Origin: Trichomonas tenax
Taxonomy: Eukaryota > Parabasalia > Trichomonadida > Trichomonadidae
DNA length: 22,454 nt
Reading direction: 5' to 3'
Assembly: GCA_023091735.1 (NCBI GenBank)
Contig: JALKBU010000857.1
Coordinates: forward strand, 1-22,454
Shown piece after piece: positions 1-9,084 of this stretch (its first letter is position 1; each line of letters begins with the position of its first letter). Position numbers and translations under genes: made by a program. Under the pieces are notes generated by a model. The model had not been told where the DNA came from. It saw nothing but the letters and a program-made list of their open reading frames with translations, and did not search any database.

Positions 1-443
1 CGTGCAATCTGTAAGACTCAAGCATGGATACGGAAATATACATTTTCCGGAGTTGCAAACTGGAGTTTGGTAAGGAAGGGCATATTCGGGCTGGCAGTAT
101 GAATAACTTCCAAAGTCAAATGCAGTTACCACTCATTATTTTGTTTCATAAAATCAATACAACGTCGTATTTGAGGCACTTTTAATATAACCACCGAAAA
201 TTGACATTTTTAAAGTTATATATCTTATTGGTTTTAAAACTTGAATAGTATCATATAGAAATGTATTTTTACCTTCATTTTCAAATGGCGAAACATTCTC
301 AAATCAAATCAGATAAAACCCCATCTTTGCTTGTTCTATTCTCTATGCCAAGAAGAATTAGCTCCAGATAAGTAAGGATAATTTTTGAAATGCATTACTG
401 TCTGATAAAACAATATTTTTAAATCAAAATCTCTTATCATTTG
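1..443. other. Left-edge region without a confident gene
   Basis: No complete gene is visible. The first ~130 bases look richer in GC than the AT-rich DNA that follows and could be the edge of a decayed or partial coding sequence. On the minus strand a stop-free stretch of about 36 codons runs between two stops (peptide fragments such as EVIHTASPNMPF and LQFATPENVYF), and on the plus strand a 52-codon ATG ORF starts near base 30. I recognise neither. Bases 180-443 are AT-rich and hold nothing I can name; the phosphatase gene ends at 444. Confidence 0.4.
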
Positions 444-902
444 TCAATTTACAAGATATGGGAAGTTCTTTTGAATAAATCCAGGCCATTCTCTATCTAT
501 TTCATTATACATCGATTGAAATGCGTGGAGAGGCATTTTCCAAGGATTTGAAATTCCAGCACTCGCAAATTTTATAACTTTAGCACGAGAATCCTTTGGC
601 TTCATATCTCTTACTTTTTTGTGTACAAAATGATCAAGAGTTACAATGATTCCAAAATTATTAAAATCTTCTTTTTTGATTAAACGAGAAATGTGTCCTG
701 AAATATCAAAACCGTTCATCTGTGCGATTTTTTGTGCGTTTTCTGCTGGATGCTCGTTTAAATTATAACTTGTCACTGCTGCACTGTCAACGCGGACTTT
801 ATCACCGAATTCATGCCTAAATCTGCCTTCACATATCGGGGATCGAATTATATTTCCTTGACAAACAAATAAAACTGAATACTTTCCATCAATGTCTTGC
901 AT
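444..902 (-). CDS. Low-molecular-weight protein tyrosine phosphatase-like protein with altered active site
   Basis: The 152-residue protein has the usual LMW-PTP size and order of motifs. The P-loop near the N-terminus reads VCQGNIIRSP, with nucleophile Cys14 and phosphate-binding Arg20 in the C-X5-R arrangement. It is followed by a VDSAAV segment (family VDSAGT), the FDISGHISR block (residues 65-73) and a TLD motif (88-90). Family members remove phosphate from phosphotyrosine or small phosphoesters in the cytosol. Two positions differ from the classic enzyme. The second P-loop cysteine, which forms the redox disulfide in many members, is Ile19. The general-acid Asp-Pro appears as Asn119-Pro120 (SNPWKM). 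Arg20 and Cys14 remain, so phosphate binding is likely, but turnover may be weak. The ATG follows a YTGACRWGTAAA-type element by 14 nt. The next gene (1109-7840) lies upstream on the same strand; nothing suggests co-transcription. Confidence 0.85.
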   Translation of the reverse strand: MQDIDGKYSVLFVCQGNIIRSPICEGRFRHEFGDKVRVDSAAVTSYNLNEHPAENAQKIAQMNGFDISGHISRLIKKEDFNNFGIIVTLDHFVHKKVRDMKPKDSRAKVIKFASAGISNPWKMPLHAFQSMYNEIDREWPGFIQKNFPYLVN

Positions 903-916
903 TTGAAATTATGGGA

Positions 917-928
917 TTTACACGTCAG
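917..928 (-). promoter_or_regulatory. Promoter-like motif CTGACGTGTAAA before the phosphatase
   Basis: Read on the minus strand, CTGACGTGTAAA ends 14 nt before the phosphatase ATG. Close relatives lie 17 nt before the starts of the DDB1-like gene and of the 245-residue coiled-coil gene. Position, orientation and shared sequence argue for a core promoter or proximal factor site. The assignment is inference from this window only. Confidence 0.45.
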
Positions 929-1108
929 AAAGTCCGCTTTCCCAACTTATTGATGGAACATCATAAAGATAGAAAGTAGTTGGACTAATAGAAAGTGATA
1001 CATTATCTCAACATAATGTCTTAAATATATCGAATACATTATAAGAAGAGCTGATATAACTTAGTTAATACATACAAACAAAATATTTATTATCATAAAT
1101 ATATAAAA

Positions 1109-4100
1109 TTACTTTCTTGATGATTTGATTAATAAACTATTAACTTCGCTGCCTTGACTTTTAATTGATTTCTTCGTGCCTGGAATGACAATTTGTCCAT
1201 GTCTTGCATCTTTGAGCATTCCTCTTAATGCCTTTGGATCAACTTTACCGCTTAGCTCACCGAGAATTTGCAAACTTTCAGCATAACTTTGATTCTCGTT
1301 TTGAGAGACTCTTCCTAGCTGAGGAATTTCATCACCGCTGATATTTGTGTGTTGAATGAATTGTCTGTTTTGTTGCATCATTCTGACTTTCTGCGATGGC
1401 TCTGGTTTTGGCATATATTTCATAACAACATCTTCAGGTATTGCAAGTTCACTTTCTCTCACTAATAAAGCTGATGCATCAAGAGCCATCATTCTCGCCT
1501 TCTTTTCGCGTTCTTGGATTTCATTTCTAAGTGCTTCTGCTCTTGCTAAAGATCTTCTCTGGTTTTCTATCATGCGCTCAAAGAATGATGAAGAAGCTTT
1601 AGAAGCAGAAGCTAATGCTTTGCTTTGACGTTGAAGATCATCCAATCTCTTCATCTGCTTTGAAATTTCATCAGCGGTCTCTGCTTTCATCTTTTCGATA
1701 TATTTCAAGTTTTCTTTCAATGGTTTCTGCATCTTCAACAAATTCCTCAATCTCTCGATTTCACGCTTCAAAATTCTGATTGTTTCATCTCTCTGCATAA
1801 TTGATTTCATTAAATGACTGTTTTCATCTTTAGCACATTCATATCTCATCTTTTGGATCTTCATTTCACTGTCATGTCTGCTGTTTTCTCTTCTGAGCAT
1901 AATGATCTGCTTTTGATCTGCCGCTCTTTGGTTCTTCATTTCAGAGTATTCAACAACTCGTTGCTTCAATGCTTGCTCGAATTCAACTAATCTATCTTTG
2001 TAGATTTTAACAACTTTTTGTGCATCAGTTGGAACCTTTGTAATTGATTCAACGACCATTTTCTCGAGATTTTGATTCTTCAATGTTTCGTTCTCCATCT
2101 TCAACTTGTCAATCATTGCTTCTAATTCGGAACTCTTCTTGACTTCATTTGATAATTTCTCATTTACTGAATCGAGATCAGCGCTCAACATTTCTGATTG
2201 CTTTTCGAATTCGTTTGCTTTCTTCTTATTCAACTGAGACTCAAACATAATTTCATCAACTCTCGTCTTCAAGCTTGAGTTGTCTACTTCAGCATCATTT
2301 GCTTGGTTGAACAGTTCATCAAATCTCGCCTTGAGATCATTATAACGCTTCTCAACATCATTCAATTGATTTGTCTTATCTTGGAGAATAATTTCTGTTT
2401 CTCTCAGTTGCTGATCTTTAACAATCTCGTTGTGATGTGCTTCTTTGAGAGCAACATCAGTTTGCTTATTGAGATCTTCCATGTGTCTCTCTAAAAGCAT
2501 CTTTTGCTCTTCAAGAGCTGTAATTTGCTTCTCGTGAGCGAGTTGATCATTCATTCTACTAACTTTGAGTAACGAAATGTCTCTGTTTGCCATCATCTTT
2601 TCTGTTTCATTTCTTTGTATTTCCTTTTCGAGGAATGCGATTCTTTCTCTCAGCTGTGCGTTGATATCTTTCTCAAGTTTGTTTGCTTGGCGTTGATTAA
2701 GCATCTCAACAACAGTGTTCAGCATGTTGTACATGTTTGCGAGTTGTGGAGATGGTTTCTCGGCCATTTTTTCGACACTGTCAAGAAGCATTGATGCGCC
2801 AACAGCCTGAATAAGTGTGTTATTCTTAGATCTTTTTGCAATTTCTCCAATAACTTTAGCAGCCTCTTCGGTGGTGTTAAACATCTTATTCTTGTTAGGA
2901 TTACCGTACATAAGCTCTTCAAGTTCTGATTGAGCACGTCTGACAAGTTGAGCGCCATCTGGTTCAACAGCTGCCTTCTTTGCGTTTTCGAGATCCTTCT
3001 GGAGTTTAATGATCTCATTTTCTTGTTCCTGAACTTGATTAATGGCCCGTGAGAATGCGCTTTCGAGCTGTTCAGTTGTAGAAAGTTCGTTATTCATATC
3101 GCTAACGTTTTGTGCCAAATCAACAGAAATAACATTGAACTTTTCGGAGAATGATTTAGAACTCGATTGCGCTCTTGCTATCTTATTTGAGTAGTCATTA
3201 AATTGATCAACGAGTTGGATCTGAGATCCAAGTTTGTTCTTCGTGTTGTTAAGGATCATTCTTGTAATTGAAGCAGCATTTTCAATAGCACTTTTAGCGT
3301 TAAGTGTCATTGCCTTTGTTTTTTCTTCTGCCTTCATTTGGATTCCTTTCTTTGCGATTTGATTCATTGATTCACCTGCTTCATTGAGAGTCTTCTGAAA
3401 GTTATTAACTGCCTTGTTTAACTCTGTCGTCTTTGCAGCTTGAAGCATAACTAATTGTTGTTTAAGATCATTCAATTGTTGTCTTTGAGTTTCAAACTGT
3501 TCAATTCTTGGATCGATCGTATTTGGAGCATTGATAGTGAAGTTTGAAGTCTTAACAGTCGAAAGATGAATCTTCCTCTTTACTGGTTCAATCTTTCCGA
3601 GATTAACAGTAACTCTGCTTGGTTTAGGCATTTCTGCAACACTGAAACCGATATCAACCTTTTCGATGATGTCTGTGTTAACTTGTGCATTAGCAAGATC
3701 TTTGACGTCAATATTTACTGGATCTGAAGCTTTTTCGACAGATATTGAAGGTTTTGCGGTTTGTGTTTCCATTGTTGAAGCATAGAAAACACTCTTTATC
3801 TTTGGAATGTTTTCTTGATTTGTCTGAATCGAAACCGTTTGTGTTGATAACAAGTTTTGCGTTTGAGTATCAATCTCTGCTGTTTCTGCTGTTTCAACTT
3901 TCAATGTTTGTGTCATCATCTCATCTGTTTCTGGTTTCGCTTGGCATTCATTTTCAACGTGAGGAACTCTGGATTCTTTATTTGGAGATGTTGTGATATC
4001 GAATCTTTCTGTTGACTTTATCTCGTTCTTAACATATGGTTCTTCTGGCCTTGTTTTGTTCATTGGTGTTGAAGGAGTTTTTTCTCTTAACGGTGCTTCT

Positions 4101-7100
4101 GAAGTTGTTGATGATGTAGTAGATAACTGAACTTTCCATTGAGGAGCTTCACTGGTGTTGCTTTGTCTTGAAGCGACTGGTGTTGCAACTTTGTTGAGAT
4201 TAAGTTCAGTATTTGTTTCAATGGATAATGGACCGATGTGTCTCTTGTTCATTTCCTCGAGTTCAGAGATTCTTTCCTTCATTTGTGATATCAAAGAATC
4301 CTTTTCTATATCGAGAGTGACACCAATAGAACTCTGCATCTTTAATTTCTTCTTTGGATCTGCTTCACCTTCGATTGCTTGAATCTCTGAAACAACGAGT
4401 GCAAGACGTTTTGAAAGAGCCTTTGCTTCTTCAATTCTCTGCATAGAAGCAGCAGCAACAGCCGAATGATCTGTTTCTGTATTGATGTCTTCGATTGTTG
4501 GAATATCAACAATTGTTCCTTCGTTAGTAATGATCTTCATCGCTGATTTCTCCTTCTCTTCAATTATAGGAATCTCAGGATCAATAACTGGTGGAATCAC
4601 TGGAGTTATTTCTCCCATCTCATTGATCGCGAATATCTCAATATTTGGCTGCGTTTCAAGTGAAAGACTTGCAGTGCTTCCAATAAGATTAACATTGACT
4701 GCGACATTTTGCTTTGGAACATCGATGATTTTTTCAACAATTTTCTCAACGATAACTTCCTTAGGAACTTCAACAATCTTTTCTACAATGACTTCCTTTG
4801 GTACTTCTTTCTCAATAACTCTTTCAATAACTTTTTCAACTTCTTTAGGAACTTCCTTCTCAATAACTTTCTCTTTTTCGGCAATTTTCTCAACTTCTTT
4901 CTCGACGATTGTTTGTTCTGTTAAATCTTTTTGTGAACTAGCACTTGAAACTTTCTTTGGAACAACATTCTGTTGGAAGACTTCGACGGATGATGAATGT
5001 GATAATTTCTTTGCATTTTCGGCCAAAATTTCAGGGATATCAACTCCAACATTAGAATCTGAAGCGAAAACTTTACTCTTTGGTGGAAGTGTTGCGGGAA
5101 CTCTTATTATCTGAACATTGTTTTGTTCTTCAGCAGCAGTAATGTTTGTATCGATAACCTCCTTTGAAAGAGAAAGTGTTGCATAACTATGAAGCAAATT
5201 AAGTGCAACGTTGTCTCCAGATAATTCCAAATTCTTCTTAACAGGAACGTAATGAGCAATTATCTCTCTTGCCCTTGAAAGACGAATTTCACGCTTAGAA
5301 GAAGATGCAGGACGAATAGCAACCTCTTCTTTAACCTGAGGAATGATTGGTTCGTAATATTGGAAGATATGTTCGAATTCCATTTCAAGTAACTTCTTTG
5401 GTTTGTTGATAGTTTGCATATGGATTTCGTTCAAATTGTTATATCTCTGTTTCATTGTGTCAAGTTCATCTTTCGTAGTTTGTAATTCTTCAACAGCCTT
5501 TCTGAAGTTTTCTGTTAAATCTTTAATCATTGTTGCATTGTCTTTAGCTCCAAGAGACTTTTGCAATATTTGATTATCGACTTCGAGCTTCATTTTAATA
5601 GATTCGAGCTTTTGATAATCAGCTTTAATGTCGTCCATTTCAGACTTTAATCTGTTGATTTCATCTGTCAACGATGTATCTTCATCTTTAACTTGTAACT
5701 GTGATTGTAAATCATTAAGAGCATCTCTTAATTTCGAAATTTCTTTATCTTTGGTGTTAACATTGTCTTGAAGATTGTTGTTGATTTCTTTGAGCTTATC
5801 AATTTCTCCCGCATAGTATTTGTCTAATCCATCCTTCTGCTGAGCGAGTTTTTTGATATATTGAGCTTCTGTATCGCGTTTTGCCTTAATAACAGCATCA
5901 TTGATTTCATTCGAACTTGCAAATGTTCTCGATGAATTCATAACTTCTTCAGCAGGAGTGTCTGGGATTGATAAACCAACTGAATGAGGAGTCTGTGGTG
6001 TTGGCGGTGGAAATACAGAAAGCTTTTCTATTTGTGATTGAAGATCTTGGATTTGATGTTCAGATTTTTCGATTGCGCCTTTGAGTTTCAAGTTTTCTTC
6101 TTCTTTCTCTTTGATTTTGTTTTCGAGGTTTTGCATATATGTTTTGAATTCATTTTGCACATTTTCGAGTTTCTGTGCATACTCAGCTTTCAATTCTGCC
6201 TCTCTGATTCCACGTTTCTTCTTTTCTTCCTCCAATTGTGCGAAAATCATTCTGTTTGCTTCGGAATCAGATAACTTAGAATCAAGAGATCCATTTAATC
6301 TTCTGATTTCATCAAGATAATTATTTTGCATCATAGAATATTTCTCTTTGAACTCTTCTTCTTGGCGATTCATTTTATCTTGATATTGCTTTTCGAGAAT
6401 TTCAAACTTTCTTTGATAATTATCTTCGAATGATTTCATGATTGCTTCGTTATTTGTAACTGATGCTGTTGTCTTCATTAATTGATTTCTTGCTTCAACT
6501 TCACGCAATTCGTATTCTCTTTGGATCTCCTTAAGCTGTTTCTTGTATTCTAAGTTGTTATTTTTGAGTTTGTTTGTCATTTCTTCTTGAAGTTGTTTAT
6601 TTTCCTCTTCAAGCTCTTTGATTTTCTTTTTGAGGAGTTCTTCTATTGTAACTTGTTCTCTGTTTTGGTTTCTGTCTGTGTTTTGCTTCTGATCTTTTTC
6701 TATTATCAATTCATTCAACAAGTTTTCGTTTTTGACTGATAAAGCATCAATTCTTTCGTTGAGTGCCATAATTTGTGTGTTGAGAATTGATTTTTCCATC
6801 TCAGATATTTCGAGATTATGTTGAAGATCAGTTACTTGATTTTTGAGCTTATTCGCAAGCATTTCAGCTTCTTCGAGCTTCACTGTTAGATAAGCAGCAG
6901 CCTGTTGATGCTGGAAAGAACCAGAATCGTCTGTTGGCGATTGATTATTTCCTGTATTAATCAACACTGATTTTCCAATGAGTTCTGATATTCTAGCGTT
7001 GAGATTTTTGATGATTTCTTCCTGCTGTACGACCTTTTCAAGTGAAAGGTCTAATTTTCGCTTCATATCTTTATTTGCTTGATTTGATTTTCGTTTTGCA

Positions 7101-7840
7101 TTGTTAGCGACAATATTTTGTAAGTTTTCATTCATCTGCATCAGCTCCTTAATCTGATCATCTTTCTTTTTCAACGCAATTTCCATTTGGTGAATATTTA
7201 AATAACTTTTTGCGGCAAATTCACTGTGTAATTTCAAAACTCTGTTGACTTTGTCATGCATATCGACTGTATCACTTGTTAGCGCGTTCACTACCTCGTT
7301 AGAAGCAATAGATAAAGTAGGATCGATATAATTTGCAGCTTCGCTACTTGCTGTATCATAAGATAGTTTATCCTTCTGAGTATTCAACCATGAACTTAAA
7401 TCTGATAATTGGTTTGACTGGTTCTCTTTTAATTCTTTATTTTTGTTAATTAATTCATCAACAACGGATTTTGATTCATCAAGTATCTGTTTTGAATCGA
7501 GAGATCTAACATTGAACTGCATATCTAGAGCCTGCATATCCTTAAATCGCGATTCTTCTTGGGATTGTTCGTATTTATGCACAACAGCGCCAATTCTATC
7601 GGTGACTTCGCAAATTTTTATCATAGGATCATCAGGGTTATATTCCTGTATATCTTTAGTGACTGGTTTCGAAAGTCTATTATCAGCGCCCGCATTTTCA
7701 TATGAAACTAAAGGAGGAAGCTCTTTTTTGGTGAAATACTTTTGCGCTTCGGATGCGGAACGGCTTGATTTCTGTACTTTCTCTGGAGCAAACCTGTCTA
7801 AGACAGACAGATTCGCCCTAATAACAGGGTTTCTCGACAT
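1109..7840 (-). CDS. Giant coiled-coil protein (2243 aa), probable cytoskeletal or scaffold protein
   Basis: This is one uninterrupted frame of 2243 residues, mostly heptad-patterned and rich in K, E, Q, N and L. An unstructured head (1-90) is followed by long coiled coils to about residue 605. A proline-rich break (FPPPTPQTP, ~610) and a further coil to ~815 come next. A low-complexity middle (~830-1430) holds an EKEVPKEV-type repeat (~975-1043) and four TQT motifs (1310-1361). A second long coiled-coil block (~1450-2090) and a basic Ser/Lys-rich tail complete it. There is no signal peptide or membrane segment. Such proteins build or tether cytoskeletal structures; in trichomonads candidates include costa, pelta-axostyle or basal-body parts, but no specific homologue is recognised. 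Automatic annotation could mislabel it as a myosin-like or viral inclusion-type coiled coil. An initiator-like TCACTTTTTA lies 28 nt before the ATG. Confidence 0.9.
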   Translation of the reverse strand: MSRNPVIRANLSVLDRFAPEKVQKSSRSASEAQKYFTKKELPPLVSYENAGADNRLSKPVTKDIQEYNPDDPMIKICEVTDRIGAVVHKYEQSQEESRFKDMQALDMQFNVRSLDSKQILDESKSVVDELINKNKELKENQSNQLSDLSSWLNTQKDKLSYDTASSEAANYIDPTLSIASNEVVNALTSDTVDMHDKVNRVLKLHSEFAAKSYLNIHQMEIALKKKDDQIKELMQMNENLQNIVANNAKRKSNQANKDMKRKLDLSLEKVVQQEEIIKNLNARISELIGKSVLINTGNNQSPTDDSGSFQHQQAAAYLTVKLEEAEMLANKLKNQVTDLQHNLEISEMEKSILNTQIMALNERIDALSVKNENLLNELIIEKDQKQNTDRNQNREQVTIEELLKKKIKELEEENKQLQEEMTNKLKNNNLEYKKQLKEIQREYELREVEARNQLMKTTASVTNNEAIMKSFEDNYQRKFEILEKQYQDKMNRQEEEFKEKYSMMQNNYLDEIRRLNGSLDSKLSDSEANRMIFAQLEEEKKKRGIREAELKAEYAQKLENVQNEFKTYMQNLENKIKEKEEENLKLKGAIEKSEHQIQDLQSQIEKLSVFPPPTPQTPHSVGLSIPDTPAEEVMNSSRTFASSNEINDAVIKAKRDTEAQYIKKLAQQKDGLDKYYAGEIDKLKEINNNLQDNVNTKDKEISKLRDALNDLQSQLQVKDEDTSLTDEINRLKSEMDDIKADYQKLESIKMKLEVDNQILQKSLGAKDNATMIKDLTENFRKAVEELQTTKDELDTMKQRYNNLNEIHMQTINKPKKLLEMEFEHIFQYYEPIIPQVKEEVAIRPASSSKREIRLSRAREIIAHYVPVKKNLELSGDNVALNLLHSYATLSLSKEVIDTNITAAEEQNNVQIIRVPATLPPKSKVFASDSNVGVDIPEILAENAKKLSHSSSVEVFQQNVVPKKVSSASSQKDLTEQTIVEKEVEKIAEKEKVIEKEVPKEVEKVIERVIEKEVPKEVIVEKIVEVPKEVIVEKIVEKIIDVPKQNVAVNVNLIGSTASLSLETQPNIEIFAINEMGEITPVIPPVIDPEIPIIEEKEKSAMKIITNEGTIVDIPTIEDINTETDHSAVAAASMQRIEEAKALSKRLALVVSEIQAIEGEADPKKKLKMQSSIGVTLDIEKDSLISQMKERISELEEMNKRHIGPLSIETNTELNLNKVATPVASRQSNTSEAPQWKVQLSTTSSTTSEAPLREKTPSTPMNKTRPEEPYVKNEIKSTERFDITTSPNKESRVPHVENECQAKPETDEMMTQTLKVETAETAEIDTQTQNLLSTQTVSIQTNQENIPKIKSVFYASTMETQTAKPSISVEKASDPVNIDVKDLANAQVNTDIIEKVDIGFSVAEMPKPSRVTVNLGKIEPVKRKIHLSTVKTSNFTINAPNTIDPRIEQFETQRQQLNDLKQQLVMLQAAKTTELNKAVNNFQKTLNEAGESMNQIAKKGIQMKAEEKTKAMTLNAKSAIENAASITRMILNNTKNKLGSQIQLVDQFNDYSNKIARAQSSSKSFSEKFNVISVDLAQNVSDMNNELSTTEQLESAFSRAINQVQEQENEIIKLQKDLENAKKAAVEPDGAQLVRRAQSELEELMYGNPNKNKMFNTTEEAAKVIGEIAKRSKNNTLIQAVGASMLLDSVEKMAEKPSPQLANMYNMLNTVVEMLNQRQANKLEKDINAQLRERIAFLEKEIQRNETEKMMANRDISLLKVSRMNDQLAHEKQITALEEQKMLLERHMEDLNKQTDVALKEAHHNEIVKDQQLRETEIILQDKTNQLNDVEKRYNDLKARFDELFNQANDAEVDNSSLKTRVDEIMFESQLNKKKANEFEKQSEMLSADLDSVNEKLSNEVKKSSELEAMIDKLKMENETLKNQNLEKMVVESITKVPTDAQKVVKIYKDRLVEFEQALKQRVVEYSEMKNQRAADQKQIIMLRRENSRHDSEMKIQKMRYECAKDENSHLMKSIMQRDETIRILKREIERLRNLLKMQKPLKENLKYIEKMKAETADEISKQMKRLDDLQRQSKALASASKASSSFFERMIENQRRSLARAEALRNEIQEREKKARMMALDASALLVRESELAIPEDVVMKYMPKPEPSQKVRMMQQNRQFIQHTNISGDEIPQLGRVSQNENQSYAESLQILGELSGKVDPKALRGMLKDARHGQIVIPGTKKSIKSQGSEVNSLLIKSSRK
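3758..3913 (-). other. TQT motif cluster (possible dynein light chain LC8 binding) within the giant protein
   Basis: Within 52 residues the protein carries TQT at 1310-1312 (MMTQTL), 1325-1327 (EIDTQTQ), 1333-1335 (LSTQTV) and 1359-1361 (METQTA), plus IQT at 1338-1340. TQT in disordered sequence is the well-known anchor of LC8 (DYNLL) binding, often present in tandem. The surroundings are disordered and lie between coiled-coil blocks, as in known LC8 partners. Binding is inferred, not shown. Confidence 0.5.
4712..4912 (-). repeat. Degenerate in-frame repeat coding EKEVPKEV-type units
   Basis: This stretch of the giant gene encodes repeated short units built from I/V, E, K and P (IEKEVPKEV, VEKIVEVPKEV and similar) at about residues 975-1043. 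The units are of unequal length, so this is a degenerate in-frame minisatellite rather than a perfect tandem array. It creates a long false open frame on the opposite strand. It probably forms a charged, extended spacer between coiled coils, and its length may vary between strains. Confidence 0.75.
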
Positions 7841-7860
7841 TTTTAATTAAAAACGTGCTG

Positions 7861-7870
7861 TAAAAAGTGA
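7861..7870 (-). promoter_or_regulatory. Initiator-like element TCACTTTTTA before the giant gene
   Basis: On the minus strand GTCACTTTTTACAG lies just before the giant gene. It fits the trichomonad initiator pattern TCA(+1)Y(T/A), in which the A is the transcription start. That A is 28 nt before the ATG, a leader length normal for trichomonads. The same core occurs before the Myb gene (TCATTTTTTA) and at 17009. Confidence 0.55.
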
Positions 7871-8230
7871 CGAGATTTTAGGGTTTTTATTTTGATTTAT
7901 CATGTATGAGTCTTTTTAATCATAGGAATAGACTTTCTATGACCATGTGGATCTTATACTTAAAGATTTTTCAATAATTTTTAAATCTATAAATTCAAAA
8001 AATATTGCAATCATTTTCCTTCTAATTAGTGGATTTGATTATTGCGATTCATAGATATTTTATATCTAAATTTATTAGAGTTGATTTGAATGTTGAAACA
8101 AAAAAAATAACAAAAACAAAAGATAATATACAAAGAATTCAAATGTATGGTTCCATTAAAATCTATGCCTAGGATAATAAAAGCTGATATTAAGATTATT
8201 ATCAATTGTGATCATTATTGATTCAAATGC

Positions 8231-8245
8231 TTCCATTGAATGGAA
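8231..8245. repeat. Short perfect inverted repeat TTCCATT-G-AATGGAA
   Basis: Two 7-base arms flank one central base. It could be a dimeric factor site in the promoter region shared by the giant and Myb genes. No other copy is seen in the window, and it may be chance in AT-rich DNA. Confidence 0.35.
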
Positions 8246-8544
8246 ATGGGTCTATGCATGGATTCATTGATTCAATTGGTATTTGACATTGATCAAATTA
8301 TCGAACTCTCCAAACAACAGCATTGAGGACCAAAATCTATGCAAATGAACAGCATTTGTATTATTAATGAATTATCAATCGATATTAATATTCGTTTTCA
8401 TTGATCAAAAATAATTTCAATCAATTGAAAGAAATTAATAAACATCATTAGAGCATTAACATATATCTGTTACAGGAATACACATGTGATAATCAAAATT
8501 CGAAATCACCCATCATTTTGTCACAAAAAATATAAACATTAGAT

Positions 8545-8993
8545 AAGTATTTTGTAAATATTTCAAAATAAATTGAATGGTGCAAGTAATTTGTAAATAT
8601 TTGAAATGTTTTTATTTGACTAATCAACCATAAATCATCAGAAAATGCGTTTGCATCATAAAAAACAACAATGATTTCCAAAAAAAATGATTTTATGATT
8701 TTTGTGGTCCAATTATTATAATAACATCAGAAATATCTATTTTCGCGCTCAAAATCGACTGATCGCAATTTGATAAGAAAAAGTATTTTGTAAACATTAG
8801 AATTTTGTATTATTCCAAATTTATTTACGCTGTAGAAAAAATTCTTTAAGTATTTTGTAAACATTTCAATATAAATTCTGAGTGCAAGTAATTTGTAAAT
8901 ATTTGAATTTGCTTTTATTTGATAAATAGCATTAACGAACGATTCAATATCAAAACATAAAGAGAAACTGTAAGTAATTTGTAAACATTTCAA
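8545..8993. repeat. Six dispersed copies of a ~22-nt repeat (core AGTAWTTTGTAAAYATTTS)
   Basis: Copies start at 8545, 8584, 8781, 8848, 8886 and 8972, all in the same orientation, with spacings of 39, 197, 67, 38 and 86. All share TTTGTAAAYATT, and most match over 20 or more bases. Copies 1-2 and copies 4-5 sit in a larger ~80-bp duplicated block (about 8545-8628 and 8848-8930) whose flanks also match (for example TGCAAGTAATTTG and TTTTATTTGA). The last copy ends 91 bp before the Myb ATG, so the array lies in that gene's 5' flank. The core resembles the forkhead consensus TGTAAAYA, but no binding protein is known here. Confidence 0.75.
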
Positions 8994-9069
8994 TTATTAT
9001 ATTTCATATTTTTAATGAGAATCATTTATAAAAATAAAAATATATTTCCAAAACAATTCTGAAGAAAGT

Positions 9070-9079
9070 TCATTTTTTA
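9070..9079 (+). promoter_or_regulatory. Initiator-like element TCATTTTTTA before the Myb gene
   Basis: TCATTTTTTA starts 15 nt before the Myb ATG, with the predicted +1 A at 9072. It fits the trichomonad Inr (TCAYW) and gives a 13-nt leader, typical for the group. It is the cleanest initiator in the window. Confidence 0.6.
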
Positions 9080-9084
9080 AATTA

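Larger units (their letters stand above)
7871..9060. other. AT-rich intergenic region with repeat array
   Basis: About 1.2 kb separates the divergent giant and Myb genes. It is very AT-rich, has frequent ATTGATY words and contains a 7+1+7 inverted repeat at 8231-8245 (TTCCATT-G-AATGGAA). Its second half holds six copies of a ~22-nt repeat (8545-8993). Two minus-strand open frames here (8493-8681 and 8727-8993) only reflect the repeats and AT-rich sequence. I see no gene. Confidence 0.6.

Noticed and set aside
4482..5114. 210-codon plus-strand frame rich in Ser, Thr and Phe
   Set aside because: It is the mirror image of the EKEVPKEV repeat and neighbouring coiled-coil codons of the giant minus-strand gene; its low-complexity sequence is explained by that repeat.
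8493..8993. Two minus-strand frames of 62 and 88 codons
   Set aside because: They follow the 22-nt repeat array and AT-rich DNA; repeated peptide pieces such as EIFTKYL and EMFTKYL come from the DNA repeat, and there is no promoter or known domain.
8545..8993. CRISPR-like array
   Set aside because: The repeats are imperfect and spacing varies from 38 to 197 bp, with no cas genes, in a eukaryotic genome.
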